From assembly GCA_017409905.1 (NCBI GenBank), contig JAFQRV010000034.1, forward strand, positions 1-64,000: DNA of 64,000 nucleotides, read 5' to 3'. Position 1 is the stretch's first letter. Each line of letters starts with the position of its first letter. Shown one piece after another: positions 19,401 through 28,587 of this stretch. Source of the DNA: Bacilli bacterium. Its GTDB lineage: Bacteria > Bacillota_I > Bacilli_A > ML615J-28 > CAG-313. A model generated the notes under the pieces. It was not told the DNA's origin and did not search any database. It saw only the letters and a program-made list of their open reading frames with translations. Position numbers and translations under genes: made by a program.

Positions 19401-22400
19401 CCAGCATTTCTTAATGCAGTTAAATCAGCATATTCTAAGGAAGTACATCCCGCAAAAGCTCTAGCACCCATTGAATAGATTTTAGTAAATTGATCTTCTT
19501 CAAGTTTTAATTCTACACAATTACCAAATGCTTCTCTACCAATTGCTTGAGTCTTTTTGAAATCAAATGTTTTTAATGATTCATTACCATAGAAAGCAAA
19601 TTCGCGAATAAATTTGATTGATTCGGGAATTGTTACACTTTCTAATGCTTTACAATTATAGAAGGCATATTTTTGAATTTCTTCAACACCATCTGGAATA
19701 ACAACTGAAGTAACAGATGTATTCATTAATGGGATTTTATTAGCATCATAATCTTCTTCAGTAAGAATTACTGAATTATCTGTATCATATAAACAGAAAG
19801 CATAAGCACCAATATATAAAATACCTTCATCATCAGGAATTACAACAGGACCACCTAATCCTTTATATGCAATTAATGTTCTGTTTTCAATAACAAATTC
19901 ACTCTTAATTGTAATATTTAGAGTTGCGATTAAGTTAGAACCTTTAACACGAAGCTCAATAATTGTACTACCTTCTTTAAGGCCTTTAACAATACCATCT
20001 TGATCTACTTCAGCAATACTTGGATTTCTACTTACATATGTTAATTCATAATTATCTGCCGCATACCAAGGATCTAAATCATAACTTAATTGAATACTTT
20101 CACCAGGATACATTGCAACTCCACTAGGTAGGCTTGATAAATATTTTCTATCTCCGGTTGCACCAATTTCACTTGTTTGAGCAGCCCTTGAATAAGCAAA
20201 TAATGTATCAAAATATGAGAATCTTATTTCTTCAATTTTAGTTTTATTAACATCTTCACTAACTGTTTCATCTTTATTAACTCTATTATTTGTAGTTCTT
20301 GATTTAACATTTATAATTACTACTGCTTGTTTGCCATAAAGATTTTCTCTTGCTGTAATTGTTGCTTTACCAGCTTTTATACCTTTCACAATTCCATCTT
20401 TTACTTGAACAACTTCTTCATTTGAAGAAATCCATTCTAAGTATTTTAAGTAATCTTTATCAGCATCAACATTTTCATCTTTTGTTGCTAAATATTTTGT
20501 TAAATCAACTGCTTCATTTTCATACATTGGAAGAATGATTAAATCAGTTCCATCCATTGTACCATCCTTTGTAAATTTAAAATCACCATCAGTACCAGGC
20601 AATTGACAAATATAAATGTCTGAGTTTAAAGCATAGTCATCGATTGCAAAAGCTAATGCATTTGTTACAATTGAATCACTATATATATCTTCTAAATAAT
20701 CAGTTATTTCAAATTTAACTTTTGAAGTTTGTCCTTTTTCACTATAAATAGGAATTGGATTTTTTGTTAAGAAAGTATAACTTGAACTAGATGTAAAAAT
20801 AATTGGTGTAATAGATTGAGCATAATGATTATCATAAATACTTAATGTAATATAATAACGATCTTTCTTTAATGATTTATCATATTCCTTAGAATATTCA
20901 ACTTCATTCAAGATAGGAGCTTCATCATCTAAATAAAAATCAAAACTAAATGTATTTCGAATGTTTGATTTAACACCACCATCTTTATAATCTAATAAAC
21001 CAGTCATCCTAAATTCATATTGTCTATTATTAACAAGTTTTAATTCTGCAGATTTTAAATTTAAGAAATCATAATAAGGTAATGCTTGTCCAGCATAATA
21101 AGATTTTTGTGCATTATAATCTGTATGTTCGTATACTACTTCACCTGTTTGTTTATCAACAATTGTGAATTCCATTGTCTTACAATTTCTTAGTAATCCA
21201 GCATATACTGCTGATAATCCATCAATTGTACCTAAATAATTAGATAATGCAATATGTTCTTTAGAAGCAGGAATTGAATCAAATTTATTAGTGTCAATAT
21301 CATATAGATATGTTCCAAGTGGAATAATATAGTTATAATAATAAGATCCATATGGAGTAGTCGCATAATAATCAGCTTTTAATTTATCTTCTTCATCAAT
21401 CGATAAATCGTGAGCTTCTGATTCTACTTCATAATAAGTTTTATCGAAAATTGGAGCCTGTGTCCAATCACCATAGAAAGCTAAGAATGGGATATTTAAA
21501 TCAATTGCTTTTTCATTTTCAGCTAATGTATTAATATCTTTTAATTCAACAAAACCTTCTACATACATTCCATAAGGGAATGAGTTTTCAATATATTCTT
21601 TATTTTCTTTTGTTAAAGTATAAACTACTTTAATCTTACAAGTTTCATTTGCATTAACAGTTACAACTTTACCATTTAATGTTCCACCACTTATTACTTC
21701 TGCTGTGAAAGCATCTGTTAATAATAGTGATTTTTCCGCAACGTGTTCTTCATCAGATGTAGAAACACTTTCAGTCATACCAATAACACCTAAGTTATAT
21801 TTTAATGCTGTATTAGTTAAGTTAACAACATTAAATTCCATTGTGTAAACACCAGTTTTTTCTGGATCATCTAATAATTCTAATTTAGGTCTATCAATAC
21901 CATCTACTGTTAAATAAGCTTTAGTATTTACCGCATTATATAAACTTGCAAGTCCAGCACCTTGTTTTCTAACAGCATATGGATTACCTTGTTCATTTAA
22001 GATAATTTCTGATGTAGACATTAGTAATTGATTTGCAAGATTAGATATTTCTTTATCTTTTAAATTTTGATCTTTAAATTGTTCTTTTAAATATTGTCTT
22101 ATTAAAACAACAATACCACATAAGTTTGGTGTAGCCATTGATGTACCACTAAGTTCATCATAACCTCCACCAGGGACTGATGATTTAATATTTCCACCAT
22201 GTGCTGTGATTTCTGGTTTAATTCCAAGGGATGGAGTTGGACCCCAACTTGAGAAATCTGACATAAATGGACCAGCTTGATTTTGGTAACTTAATGTAAG
22301 AGTACCACTTTTCTTTTTAGCAAGTTCAGTACCTAATTCTTTTGAAATAGATATTGTTGGGATATGATCACTCTTACCCATTGACATTAAGATATTACCT

Positions 22401-23989
22401 TCAATATTATTGTAAATAATACATGCTACAGCACCAGCTGCTTTAGCATTTTTTGCTTTTTCTTCAAATGTATTATCACCACGTCTAATTAATGCAACTT
22501 TACCAGTTAAGTCTCCTAAAGCTGTAAAGTTAACACCTAAACCAACACCAGGTACTGTTACATATTCTAGTGTTAGTGTTTCACTTTTATCTTTTCCAAG
22601 TGATTTATATAGTTCTTCATAGAAATCATTTGGAAGACCATTCATTGCATTTGATTCTGTAAAGAATACAACTCTTTCATTGCTAGCAATCAAATATTTA
22701 CTCTTTGTTCCACTAATAGATGCAACAGATAAAGCCGCATCATAAGTTGATGGTGAACCAACAGTTCCAGAATCTGGATTTGTTACAAAGTTTGTATCAC
22801 CTTGTGCTCCACCAAATGATGAGCTATAACTATTACTTGCAGCACATAGTAAACTAATACCTGCATTACCAATTGCATCATATACAGCATTTAATTGATC
22901 ATTGTCTTCTTCTCTTGCGAAACCACAAGAAGAACCAAGTGACATATTAATTGCATCAACACCAATTTTAACAGAATCTTCTAATGCTGCTAATATATCT
23001 TCAGTTTTTCCACCTTCATCTAAATCAGGAAAAACTTTCATTAATACTAATTGTGTATCAACCGCAATACCTGTAATTGTATCATCTTTACCACCAATGA
23101 TACCCGCAACGTGTGTTCCGTGTTCAGAATCATATGGGAATACATCATAGTCTTTATCTGCATAGTCATATACAAAAGGAATTTTTTTACTGTAATAAAC
23201 ATCTGTAACTTTTAAAGGTTGACTACCTTTATAAAAGTCTTCAGATGCCGCATTAGTGCTTCCTAATATACTTTCAATGTATTCAAATGTTAACATTTCA
23301 GTATCTATTTCTCTTTGGAATACAGAATGACTACAATCAAATCCAGAGTCAAGGATTGCGACTGCAGTACCTTTTCCAGTAAAATTAACACTATCAGATT
23401 TATATATACCAGTTTCATAAACATCTACTGGATTTTCAATAGCTGAAGCATCAGTTGAAGCTTTTGGAAGATTAAATGTATCAGACAACATTGTTGATTT
23501 AACATTTGTTAATTCACTAATCTTTTTAAAGTTTCCATAAGTTGTACTAACTGCTACAGCATTAATAATTGTATTATATCGATATTTAACTGAATCGATT
23601 AATTTATTTTCTAATAAATTAATAATTAATTTATCTTGTTCATTTTTTATTATTGATGCTTGAACTAATCCATCTTTACTCTTAGCATATTCTGCAACAT
23701 TCTTTACAGAGCTTAAATATTGTTCATTATATATCTCAATTAAAGGCTTTGCATTAAGAGTAACCATTATGACTAATTCATCATCATCTTTGTACCCATT
23801 ATTTTCTAGTAAGTATTCAGCTTTAATTTTAGATAATGTTTGTTCTTGGGTAAGTTTAAAATCGGTTTTCAATATTTGTAAATTTTGTTTATTATCCGTA
23901 TTTTCTATAACTTCTTTTTCACTAGAACAAGCAAAACATGTAACCAAGGCGACTAGAAAAACAATTAAGGTTATTAATTTATTTTTCAT
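16472..23989 (-). CDS. giant cell-surface subtilisin-like protease with PA, Ig-like and BspA leucine-rich repeat domains
   Basis: A 2505-residue exported serine protease. The signal peptide ends in a lipobox (CFAC, Cys21). Residues ~65-170 look like an inhibitor I9-type propeptide. The S8 triad is complete: Asp214 in VAILDSGFD, His290 in HGTHVAGIIGG, Ser617 in LSGTSMATPN, with the oxyanion Asn386. A PA domain is inserted at ~470-570 (GKVALIRRGDNTFEEKA), as in C5a-peptidase-like enzymes, followed by Ig-like regions, BIG2 domains and about 900 residues of BspA/LRR_5 repeats (SIGNYVFSYCISLEEVILP). The C-terminus has a transmembrane helix (~2468-2492) and a Lys-rich tail, so it could be anchored at both ends. 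It lies between the peptide importer and the lipoproteins and is the obvious supplier of peptides to the importer. The RBS is AAGGAG. Confidence 0.93.
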   Translation of the reverse strand: MKNKLITLIVFLVALVTCFACSSEKEVIENTDNKQNLQILKTDFKLTQEQTLSKIKAEYLLENNGYKDDDELVIMVTLNAKPLIEIYNEQYLSSVKNVAEYAKSKDGLVQASIIKNEQDKLIINLLENKLIDSVKYRYNTIINAVAVSTTYGNFKKISELTNVKSTMLSDTFNLPKASTDASAIENPVDVYETGIYKSDSVNFTGKGTAVAILDSGFDCSHSVFQREIDTEMLTFEYIESILGSTNAASEDFYKGSQPLKVTDVYYSKKIPFVYDYADKDYDVFPYDSEHGTHVAGIIGGKDDTITGIAVDTQLVLMKVFPDLDEGGKTEDILAALEDSVKIGVDAINMSLGSSCGFAREEDNDQLNAVYDAIGNAGISLLCAASNSYSSSFGGAQGDTNFVTNPDSGTVGSPSTYDAALSVASISGTKSKYLIASNERVVFFTESNAMNGLPNDFYEELYKSLGKDKSETLTLEYVTVPGVGLGVNFTALGDLTGKVALIRRGDNTFEEKAKNAKAAGAVACIIYNNIEGNILMSMGKSDHIPTISISKELGTELAKKKSGTLTLSYQNQAGPFMSDFSSWGPTPSLGIKPEITAHGGNIKSSVPGGGYDELSGTSMATPNLCGIVVLIRQYLKEQFKDQNLKDKEISNLANQLLMSTSEIILNEQGNPYAVRKQGAGLASLYNAVNTKAYLTVDGIDRPKLELLDDPEKTGVYTMEFNVVNLTNTALKYNLGVIGMTESVSTSDEEHVAEKSLLLTDAFTAEVISGGTLNGKVVTVNANETCKIKVVYTLTKENKEYIENSFPYGMYVEGFVELKDINTLAENEKAIDLNIPFLAFYGDWTQAPIFDKTYYEVESEAHDLSIDEEDKLKADYYATTPYGSYYYNYIIPLGTYLYDIDTNKFDSIPASKEHIALSNYLGTIDGLSAVYAGLLRNCKTMEFTIVDKQTGEVVYEHTDYNAQKSYYAGQALPYYDFLNLKSAELKLVNNRQYEFRMTGLLDYKDGGVKSNIRNTFSFDFYLDDEAPILNEVEYSKEYDKSLKKDRYYITLSIYDNHYAQSITPIIFTSSSSYTFLTKNPIPIYSEKGQTSKVKFEITDYLEDIYSDSIVTNALAFAIDDYALNSDIYICQLPGTDGDFKFTKDGTMDGTDLIILPMYENEAVDLTKYLATKDENVDADKDYLKYLEWISSNEEVVQVKDGIVKGIKAGKATITARENLYGKQAVVIINVKSRTTNNRVNKDETVSEDVNKTKIEEIRFSYFDTLFAYSRAAQTSEIGATGDRKYLSSLPSGVAMYPGESIQLSYDLDPWYAADNYELTYVSRNPSIAEVDQDGIVKGLKEGSTIIELRVKGSNLIATLNITIKSEFVIENRTLIAYKGLGGPVVIPDDEGILYIGAYAFCLYDTDNSVILTEEDYDANKIPLMNTSVTSVVIPDGVEEIQKYAFYNCKALESVTIPESIKFIREFAFYGNESLKTFDFKKTQAIGREAFGNCVELKLEEDQFTKIYSMGARAFAGCTSLEYADLTALRNAGKEVFKDCTALETVVFGRHTKLSYAMFVNSGIKEANLYETIEIPEFCFAQCASLTKVVLNNSLIEIKNGAFSECTSLTEFTFKGSVDTIGEQVFYATNKLEKITLPNSKVKLGAYAFHECSELEEVHFQENTYLEDVLGTLFDGTNLTKFVVDTNNSYYSTNSEGNLLLNKDQTKIILAASAIDYNDLVIDSTIAEIGNSAFAGSNVKTVTISNINTVIGDYAFANCEELTKVILPVNNNITIKARSFYNDKNLLEVENLQFVKNVGSYAFASSGIKTANIADNAVYSEGVFYQAALENVTIGENAQFGFACFQECRSLVKVNMPENGGVHIGEQCFLNCVQLKTIDLSKTDDTIEKYAFYNCQELLNAHLTNVKNIGDYAFSDCVKLLYVTVPVVENIGAGAFSRTSTYAGGGAIFTELLLPNTLKTIGDGAFLGCEKLVEIEIPSSVTSIGNYVFSYCISLEEVILPDTIDTIGEYTFAGCSMLNKINLENIKTFEMYSFISCASLENVDLSSVELVKEGAFADTEIKGDLNTPNLKEVEKYGFQGAALSSIEAPNLEKIGYYAFQYNEHLVNFVFSNKLSSVGSAAFNGCTSLESFAYFTNEGTQSNGSINDYALIEKGNLYTYMENGKLQLTAVPQASNVTTLEVLEGTARIDFYAGNENKNVTKIVLPDSLEIIGNYAFYGYDSLKTVEFKSFTAPKLEDSYNDKAILEEGDPGYDIIHNQYELFGLELCYFNFIDLVGKKESIEMVLPINTNLVGYDSLVYYIYFGSVEDAGHNNYLAKEENLIKFYEYAREIAGLENIVIANEELVDNAIKCYKAIKQDPTLFGYDINEYYQLIETVESAKHEIREIKIRNAKKAVREVNELLNALPSEYSDEIIDELLNINKKLSNLTLDEKALLDLNNYEDLYKAYEKAHKVEEEIPNTGDDTTEPKKIPWILIISISAGVLVAAGASVLVVILLKKKGGKKDEEIN
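18011..18144 (-). repeat. LRR segment shared at DNA level with the second BspA-like gene
   Basis: This stretch aligns without gaps to 45206-45339 in the other BspA-like gene, with long identical runs such as aatacgtaattaccaattga (20 bases). It encodes two LRR_5 repeats around PSSVTSIGNYVFSYC. Confidence 0.8.
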
Positions 23990-24004
23990 TTTTTCTCCTT
24001 TCCA

Positions 24005-24226
24005 TTAGCTGAGCCATATATATATTAATATCATTGCTAGACCAAAACAAAGTATTACTCCAAAAACAATTGGAAGAAATCTTTGAAAGGCTGCTATTAT
24101 CATTGCTCTTCTTTCTTTTCTTGTAAGACCAACTGATGGTCTTTTTTCTCTTCTGTTTGGAAGACCCTCTACGTCCATATTGAAGATAGTATGACCATCA
24201 TCAATATATTTTTCTTTTTTACTCAT
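24005..24226 (-). CDS. small single-pass membrane protein between OppF and the protease, function unknown
   Basis: A 73-residue protein with a hydrophilic, charged N-terminal half (RREKRPSVGLTRKERRAM) and one transmembrane helix at ~50-71 (PIVFGVILCFGLAMILIYIW). The start overlaps the oppF stop by 8 nt and the protease gene begins 15 nt later, so it belongs to the operon. By the positive-inside rule the N-terminus should be cytoplasmic. It could be an accessory subunit of the transporter or of protease assembly. No family was recognised. Confidence 0.7.
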   Translation of the reverse strand: MSKKEKYIDDGHTIFNMDVEGLPNRREKRPSVGLTRKERRAMIIAAFQRFLPIVFGVILCFGLAMILIYIWLS

Positions 24227-25292
24227 TATTTTCTTCTTCTTTTTCTTGTGCTAACATTTCTTCATATTGTCGATCATATTCTTCTAAGTTATTCATAACT
24301 TCTTCATTGAATAAGTGACAATTAACAAAATGATTAGGTTTAACTTCTAAATACTCTGGTTCTTTAAATTTACATACATTCATGCATTCTTTGCATCTTG
24401 TATGGAATTTACAACCAAGTGGAGGATTCGCAGGTGAAGGGATATCTCCACTAAGTATTATTCTATTCATTTTAAAATCAGGATCAGGCACAGGAACAGC
24501 AGAGAAAAGTGCCTTAGTATATGGATGTAATGGATTGTCAAATATTTCATCTGTATCTCCATACTCCATGACATTTCCTAAATACATAACCATAATTTGA
24601 TCTGTAATATATTTAACTACTGATAAATCATGTGAAATAAACATATATGTTAGGTTATTTTTAATTTGTAATTCTTTTAATAAGTTAATAATTTGTGCTT
24701 GTATCGATACGTCTAGTGCAGAAACAGGTTCATCACAAATAACAAGTTCTGGTTTTACCGCAAGTGCTCTTGCGATACAAATTCTTTGTCTTTGTCCACC
24801 ACTAAATTCATGTGGATAACGATCAAAATAAGATTGTTGTAAACCACATTTATCCATTATATCTAATACATATTCTAATACTTCTTCTTTAGGAACAATA
24901 TTATGTACTTTAACTGCTTCAGATATAATATTACCAATAGTCATTCTAGGTGGTAAACTAGAATATGGATCTTGGAATATTAATTGCATCTGTGTACGAT
25001 ATTTTCTCATTTGACTACTAGAGATGTTTGTTATATCGTTACCTTTAAATAATATTTGTCCACCATCATTGTCATAAAGCTTTAAAATAGTTCTACCAAG
25101 TGTAGTTTTACCACAACCAGATTCACCAACAATTCCAATTGTTTTTCCTCTTTCTAAAGTAAAACTAACATTATCTACAGCTCTTAAAAATTTAATTGGT
25201 TTCCCAAAGAATGATCTTTCAATTGGAAAATATTTTTTTAAATTCTTAACTTCTAAAATAATATCTTTTTCGAAAGTAGTTTCATTTGCCAT
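24219..25292 (-). CDS. oppF: oligopeptide ABC transporter ATP-binding protein OppF
   Basis: A 357-residue cytoplasmic ATPase that powers peptide import together with OppD. Walker A is GIVGESGCGKTTLGR, the Q-loop LIFQDPYSSL, the signature EFSGGQRQR, Walker B LVICDEPVSALD and the switch His ISHDLSVV. The C-terminal oligopeptide-transporter extension carries the four-Cys motif seen in OppD/DppD (CKFHTRCKECMNVCKFKEP, then CHLF), typical of a [4Fe-4S]-binding loop. It is preceded by oppD with a 3-nt gap and followed by an overlapping small membrane-protein gene. Confidence 0.93.
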   Translation of the reverse strand: MANETTFEKDIILEVKNLKKYFPIERSFFGKPIKFLRAVDNVSFTLERGKTIGIVGESGCGKTTLGRTILKLYDNDGGQILFKGNDITNISSSQMRKYRTQMQLIFQDPYSSLPPRMTIGNIISEAVKVHNIVPKEEVLEYVLDIMDKCGLQQSYFDRYPHEFSGGQRQRICIARALAVKPELVICDEPVSALDVSIQAQIINLLKELQIKNNLTYMFISHDLSVVKYITDQIMVMYLGNVMEYGDTDEIFDNPLHPYTKALFSAVPVPDPDFKMNRIILSGDIPSPANPPLGCKFHTRCKECMNVCKFKEPEYLEVKPNHFVNCHLFNEEVMNNLEEYDRQYEEMLAQEKEEENNE

Positions 25293-25295
25293 AAA

Positions 25296-26459
25296 CTATT
25301 CCTCACTTTCTTCATATAAGTAACAAGATACATAGTGTGTATCACTTACTTTAATTTCTTTTGGATATTCTCCATTACATTTATTAATACATTTAGTACA
25401 ACGACCTTTGAAATAACAATTATTAGGTAAGTTAATAGGACTTGGAACTTGACCTGGAATTGAATATAAAGGTTCGTTAGAATTAGATGTGATTAATGGT
25501 TTACTCTTTTGTAAGCCAATTGTATATGGATGCATTGGATTATGGAAGATTTCTTTTGCTGTACCTTTTTCAATTACTTTACCAGCATACATTACTACTA
25601 CATAATCAGCCATTTCTGCAATAACTCCTAAATCATGAGTTATTAACATAATTGAGCATCCTTCTTTCTTTTGTAAATCTTTAAGTAATTCTAAGATTTG
25701 AGCTTGAATTGTAACGTCTAAAGCAGTTGTTGGTTCATCCGCAATAATTAATTTTGGATTACCTGCAAGTGCCATCGCAATCATAACTCTTTGTCTCATA
25801 CCACCAGATAATTCATGAGGATAAGAACTATATACTCTTTCAGGCATTGAAATACCAACTTTATTTAACATTTCAATACTGTGTTTCTTAGCTTCTTCTT
25901 TTTGAATTTCGGGATTATGAATAAATGATACTTCATCTAATTGATATCCAATTGTGAAAACTGGATTTAAGCTAGTCATTGGTTCTTGGAAAATCATAGT
26001 AATATCTTTTCCACGAATATTATACATATGTTGAGTAGGCATTTTAGTTATATCATAAGCTAATTTATTGCCTTTTTCATCAAGACTAACCTCATCTGTA
26101 TTAAAACGAATTTGACCATCAATAATTTGTCCTTGAGGAGATTGTACTAATTGCATAATTGATAACGATGTAACTGATTTACCACAACCTGATTCACCAA
26201 CAACACCTACAATACTATTTTTTGGAATATCGAATGATACACCATTTACAGACATAACTGTTCCATTATCAGTAAAGAAACAAGTTTTTAAGTTATCAAT
26301 TTCAATAATGTTATTAGGATTTTTCATTTTTACTGTATATTCAATTGGTTCAACATTTCTTCTTTTTAATGCCTCATAATGTTTCATTTGTTGAATATTG
26401 TATTTAATTATTTGTCTGCTTTCTTTTAAAGAAATATAATTTGTCTTTTTAACTTTCAT
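25296..26459 (-). CDS. oppD: oligopeptide ABC transporter ATP-binding protein OppD
   Basis: About 387 residues. Walker A is VGVVGESGCGKSVTSL, the signature ELSGGMRQR, Walker B LIIADEPTTALD and the switch His ITHDLGVI. The C-terminal Cys cluster CYFKGRCTKCINKC is present. Compared with typical OppD there is an N-terminal extension of about 45 residues rich in Lys and Tyr. I choose the ATG at 26459, which has an AGGTG ribosome site, over the in-frame GTG at 26468. It forms the nucleotide-binding heterodimer with OppF; the gene starts 9 nt after oppC. Confidence 0.93.
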   Translation of the reverse strand: MKVKKTNYISLKESRQIIKYNIQQMKHYEALKRRNVEPIEYTVKMKNPNNIIEIDNLKTCFFTDNGTVMSVNGVSFDIPKNSIVGVVGESGCGKSVTSLSIMQLVQSPQGQIIDGQIRFNTDEVSLDEKGNKLAYDITKMPTQHMYNIRGKDITMIFQEPMTSLNPVFTIGYQLDEVSFIHNPEIQKEEAKKHSIEMLNKVGISMPERVYSSYPHELSGGMRQRVMIAMALAGNPKLIIADEPTTALDVTIQAQILELLKDLQKKEGCSIMLITHDLGVIAEMADYVVVMYAGKVIEKGTAKEIFHNPMHPYTIGLQKSKPLITSNSNEPLYSIPGQVPSPINLPNNCYFKGRCTKCINKCNGEYPKEIKVSDTHYVSCYLYEESEE

Positions 26460-26468
26460 ACTCTTCAC

Positions 26469-27512
26469 CTACTTCTTAGCCTTTGGATCCATGGCATCAC
26501 GTAATCCATCACCAACAAAGTTAAATCCAAGTACAGCAATAACAATCATAAAGCCGGCTGGTAACCACATATTAGCATGATAATTTAGTACTTGTGGATC
26601 ATTCGCTGTAGCTATCATTGTTCCCCATGCAGCTTTAGGTAATTGAACACCTAAACCTAAGTAACTTAATGTAGATTCGTATAAAATAACACTACCTAAA
26701 CCAAGTGTCATTGATACAATTAATTGAGGCATAACATTTGGAATTAAATGTTTAAAGATTTTACGCCAAACTGGAAGTCCCATTACTTCGGTTGCGATAA
26801 TAAATTCTTGTTCTCTTAAAGAAAGAATTTGACCACGAACCATTCTAGCAACTCCACTCCAGCTAAATATTGTAATAATAACCATTAAAATATATATACG
26901 TTGGTCTGCATCAAGATTCCATGAATCAATTAATGCGGAAGCTATTAATAAGATTGGAAGTGTTGGAATACAGTTAAAAATATCAACTATACGCATAATT
27001 AATTGGTCTACCCAACCACCAAAGTAACCAGATATTCCACCTAATGCTACACCAATTAATGTTTCTAAAATGACAACAATAAAACCAATAAGTAATGATA
27101 TTCTTCCACCATACATTAATCTTACAAATACGTCCATACCATTATCATCAGTTCCAAGTAAGTGTTCACTACTAGGATTAGCATATGAATTAATAGTAGC
27201 TGTATGTTCTAAGATTTGTGTAACTTTAACTTCTTTTCCATTTTCATCAATATAAGTATAAGTCGATGTAATTTGTTGAATTACTTCTCTTCTATCAACT
27301 GTTTCTTCTCCCCATTTTTGATAAATCACAGGACCTAAAAATGAGAATAAGAATAATAATACTAACATAATTAAGCCAACTAAAGATAATTTAGATCTAA
27401 AGAATCTTCTTAAAATTAATCTAATTGGACTCATTTCTTTAAATGTTTCTTTTGTTTCAATTGTTGTTTCTTCTACTTCAACAACTTCAGTAGGTATTTT
27501 ATTTTCACTCAT
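26469..27512 (-). CDS. oppC: oligopeptide ABC transporter permease OppC
   Basis: A 347-residue membrane subunit with the N-terminal OppC domain (LILRRFFRSKLSLVGLIML) and the binding-protein-dependent permease core. The cytoplasmic coupling (EAA) loop is ATEVMGLPVWRKIFKHLIPN. The first extracytoplasmic loop is longer than usual, about 40 extra residues around TYTYIDENGKEVKV, placed where the binding protein docks. It is preceded by oppB (9-nt gap) and pairs with OppB to form the channel. Confidence 0.93.
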   Translation of the reverse strand: MSENKIPTEVVEVEETTIETKETFKEMSPIRLILRRFFRSKLSLVGLIMLVLLFLFSFLGPVIYQKWGEETVDRREVIQQITSTYTYIDENGKEVKVTQILEHTATINSYANPSSEHLLGTDDNGMDVFVRLMYGGRISLLIGFIVVILETLIGVALGGISGYFGGWVDQLIMRIVDIFNCIPTLPILLIASALIDSWNLDADQRIYILMVIITIFSWSGVARMVRGQILSLREQEFIIATEVMGLPVWRKIFKHLIPNVMPQLIVSMTLGLGSVILYESTLSYLGLGVQLPKAAWGTMIATANDPQVLNYHANMWLPAGFMIVIAVLGFNFVGDGLRDAMDPKAKK

Positions 27513-27521
27513 CTAAATCAC

Positions 27522-28529
27522 CTACTTTCCAAGTTTGACTCTAGGGTCAACAACTGAATACATAATATCGGAGAATAATGTTCCAATAATTGTTAGGATT
27601 GCTAAGAACATATTATATCCCATTACAAATGGAATATCTCCTTCTCTTAATGCTTGATAAGCTAAACGACCAATACCATCAATACCAAATACTTGTTCAG
27701 TAATCATCATACCACCAAATAATGATGGTAAAATACCTGCAAGTAAAGTAACTAATGGAATCATAGTATTTCTAAAAGCATGTTTATAAATAACTGTTTT
27801 TTCAGATAAGCCTTTAGCTCTAGCTGTTCTAATATAATCAGCATTTAATACTTCTAATGTATTTGTTCTTGTATATCTCATTAATCCACCAATTGATAAG
27901 ATTACTGTTACTAATATAGGTAATATTAAGTGGTGAGCAATATCACCTAATCTTTGCATACTCCCCATAAATGTATCCGGATAATTGGCGGTTGCGGATA
28001 GAAGACCATTAGATGGGAACCATCCTAAATTAACAGAGAATAATTTAATAACGATTGCGGCAAAGAAATATGTAGGAAGTGATATACCAATCATTGTAAA
28101 TACTGTTACCGCATAGTCTCTAACTGAATATTGGTGAGTTGCACTACTAATACCAAGAGGTATTGCGATTAAGAATTGGAGAATAGTTGCAATAACAGCT
28201 ATCGCAAACGATATCCACATATTCTCACCTATTACTTGTGCAACTGGTTTTTCATACTTAAATGATAACCCTAAGTCACCTTTACAAAGGTTACCAATCC
28301 ATTTTAAGTAACCTCCAACAATCCCCTTAAAACTTGTATCCCCTATTCCGTATAATTCTTTGAAATGGTCTATATCTTCTTGATTAATAGTACCACTTTG
28401 TAATTGACTGGCATATTTGTTATCGACGTAATCGGTGGGCATCATTCTAACCATAGTATAAATAATTATTGATACACCTAGCAAGATTACTACAGAAATA
28501 GCCAATCGTTTAACAATATATTTAAACAT
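27522..28529 (-). CDS. oppB: oligopeptide ABC transporter permease OppB
   Basis: A 335-residue permease with the typical OppB N-terminus (MFKYIVKRLAISVVILLG), six predicted membrane segments and the EAA loop RTARAKGLSEKTVIYKHAF followed by RNTMIPLVT. Its ribosome site AAGGAG lies inside an inverted repeat in the oppA-oppB gap, so its translation may be tuned separately from oppA. Confidence 0.94.
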   Translation of the reverse strand: MFKYIVKRLAISVVILLGVSIIIYTMVRMMPTDYVDNKYASQLQSGTINQEDIDHFKELYGIGDTSFKGIVGGYLKWIGNLCKGDLGLSFKYEKPVAQVIGENMWISFAIAVIATILQFLIAIPLGISSATHQYSVRDYAVTVFTMIGISLPTYFFAAIVIKLFSVNLGWFPSNGLLSATANYPDTFMGSMQRLGDIAHHLILPILVTVILSIGGLMRYTRTNTLEVLNADYIRTARAKGLSEKTVIYKHAFRNTMIPLVTLLAGILPSLFGGMMITEQVFGIDGIGRLAYQALREGDIPFVMGYNMFLAILTIIGTLFSDIMYSVVDPRVKLGK

Positions 28530-28536
28530 TTTCTAT

Positions 28537-28581
28537 CTCCTTATGGTAGAAAATAAACCATAAGGAGTATAGTTTATTTTC
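28537..28581 (-). promoter_or_regulatory. interleaved inverted repeats (possible pseudoknot) over the oppB ribosome site
   Basis: On the minus strand two inverted repeats are interleaved in the oppA-oppB gap. GAAAATAAAC (28581-28572) pairs with GTTTATTTTC (28558-28549), and CTCCTTATGG (28567-28558) pairs with CCATAAGGAG (28546-28537). The second stem buries the AAGGAG of oppB. The order (first, second, first, second) permits an H-type pseudoknot or two competing hairpins. Such a structure could protect the oppA message and restrain oppB translation. Confidence 0.65.
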
Positions 28582-28587
28582 TATATT

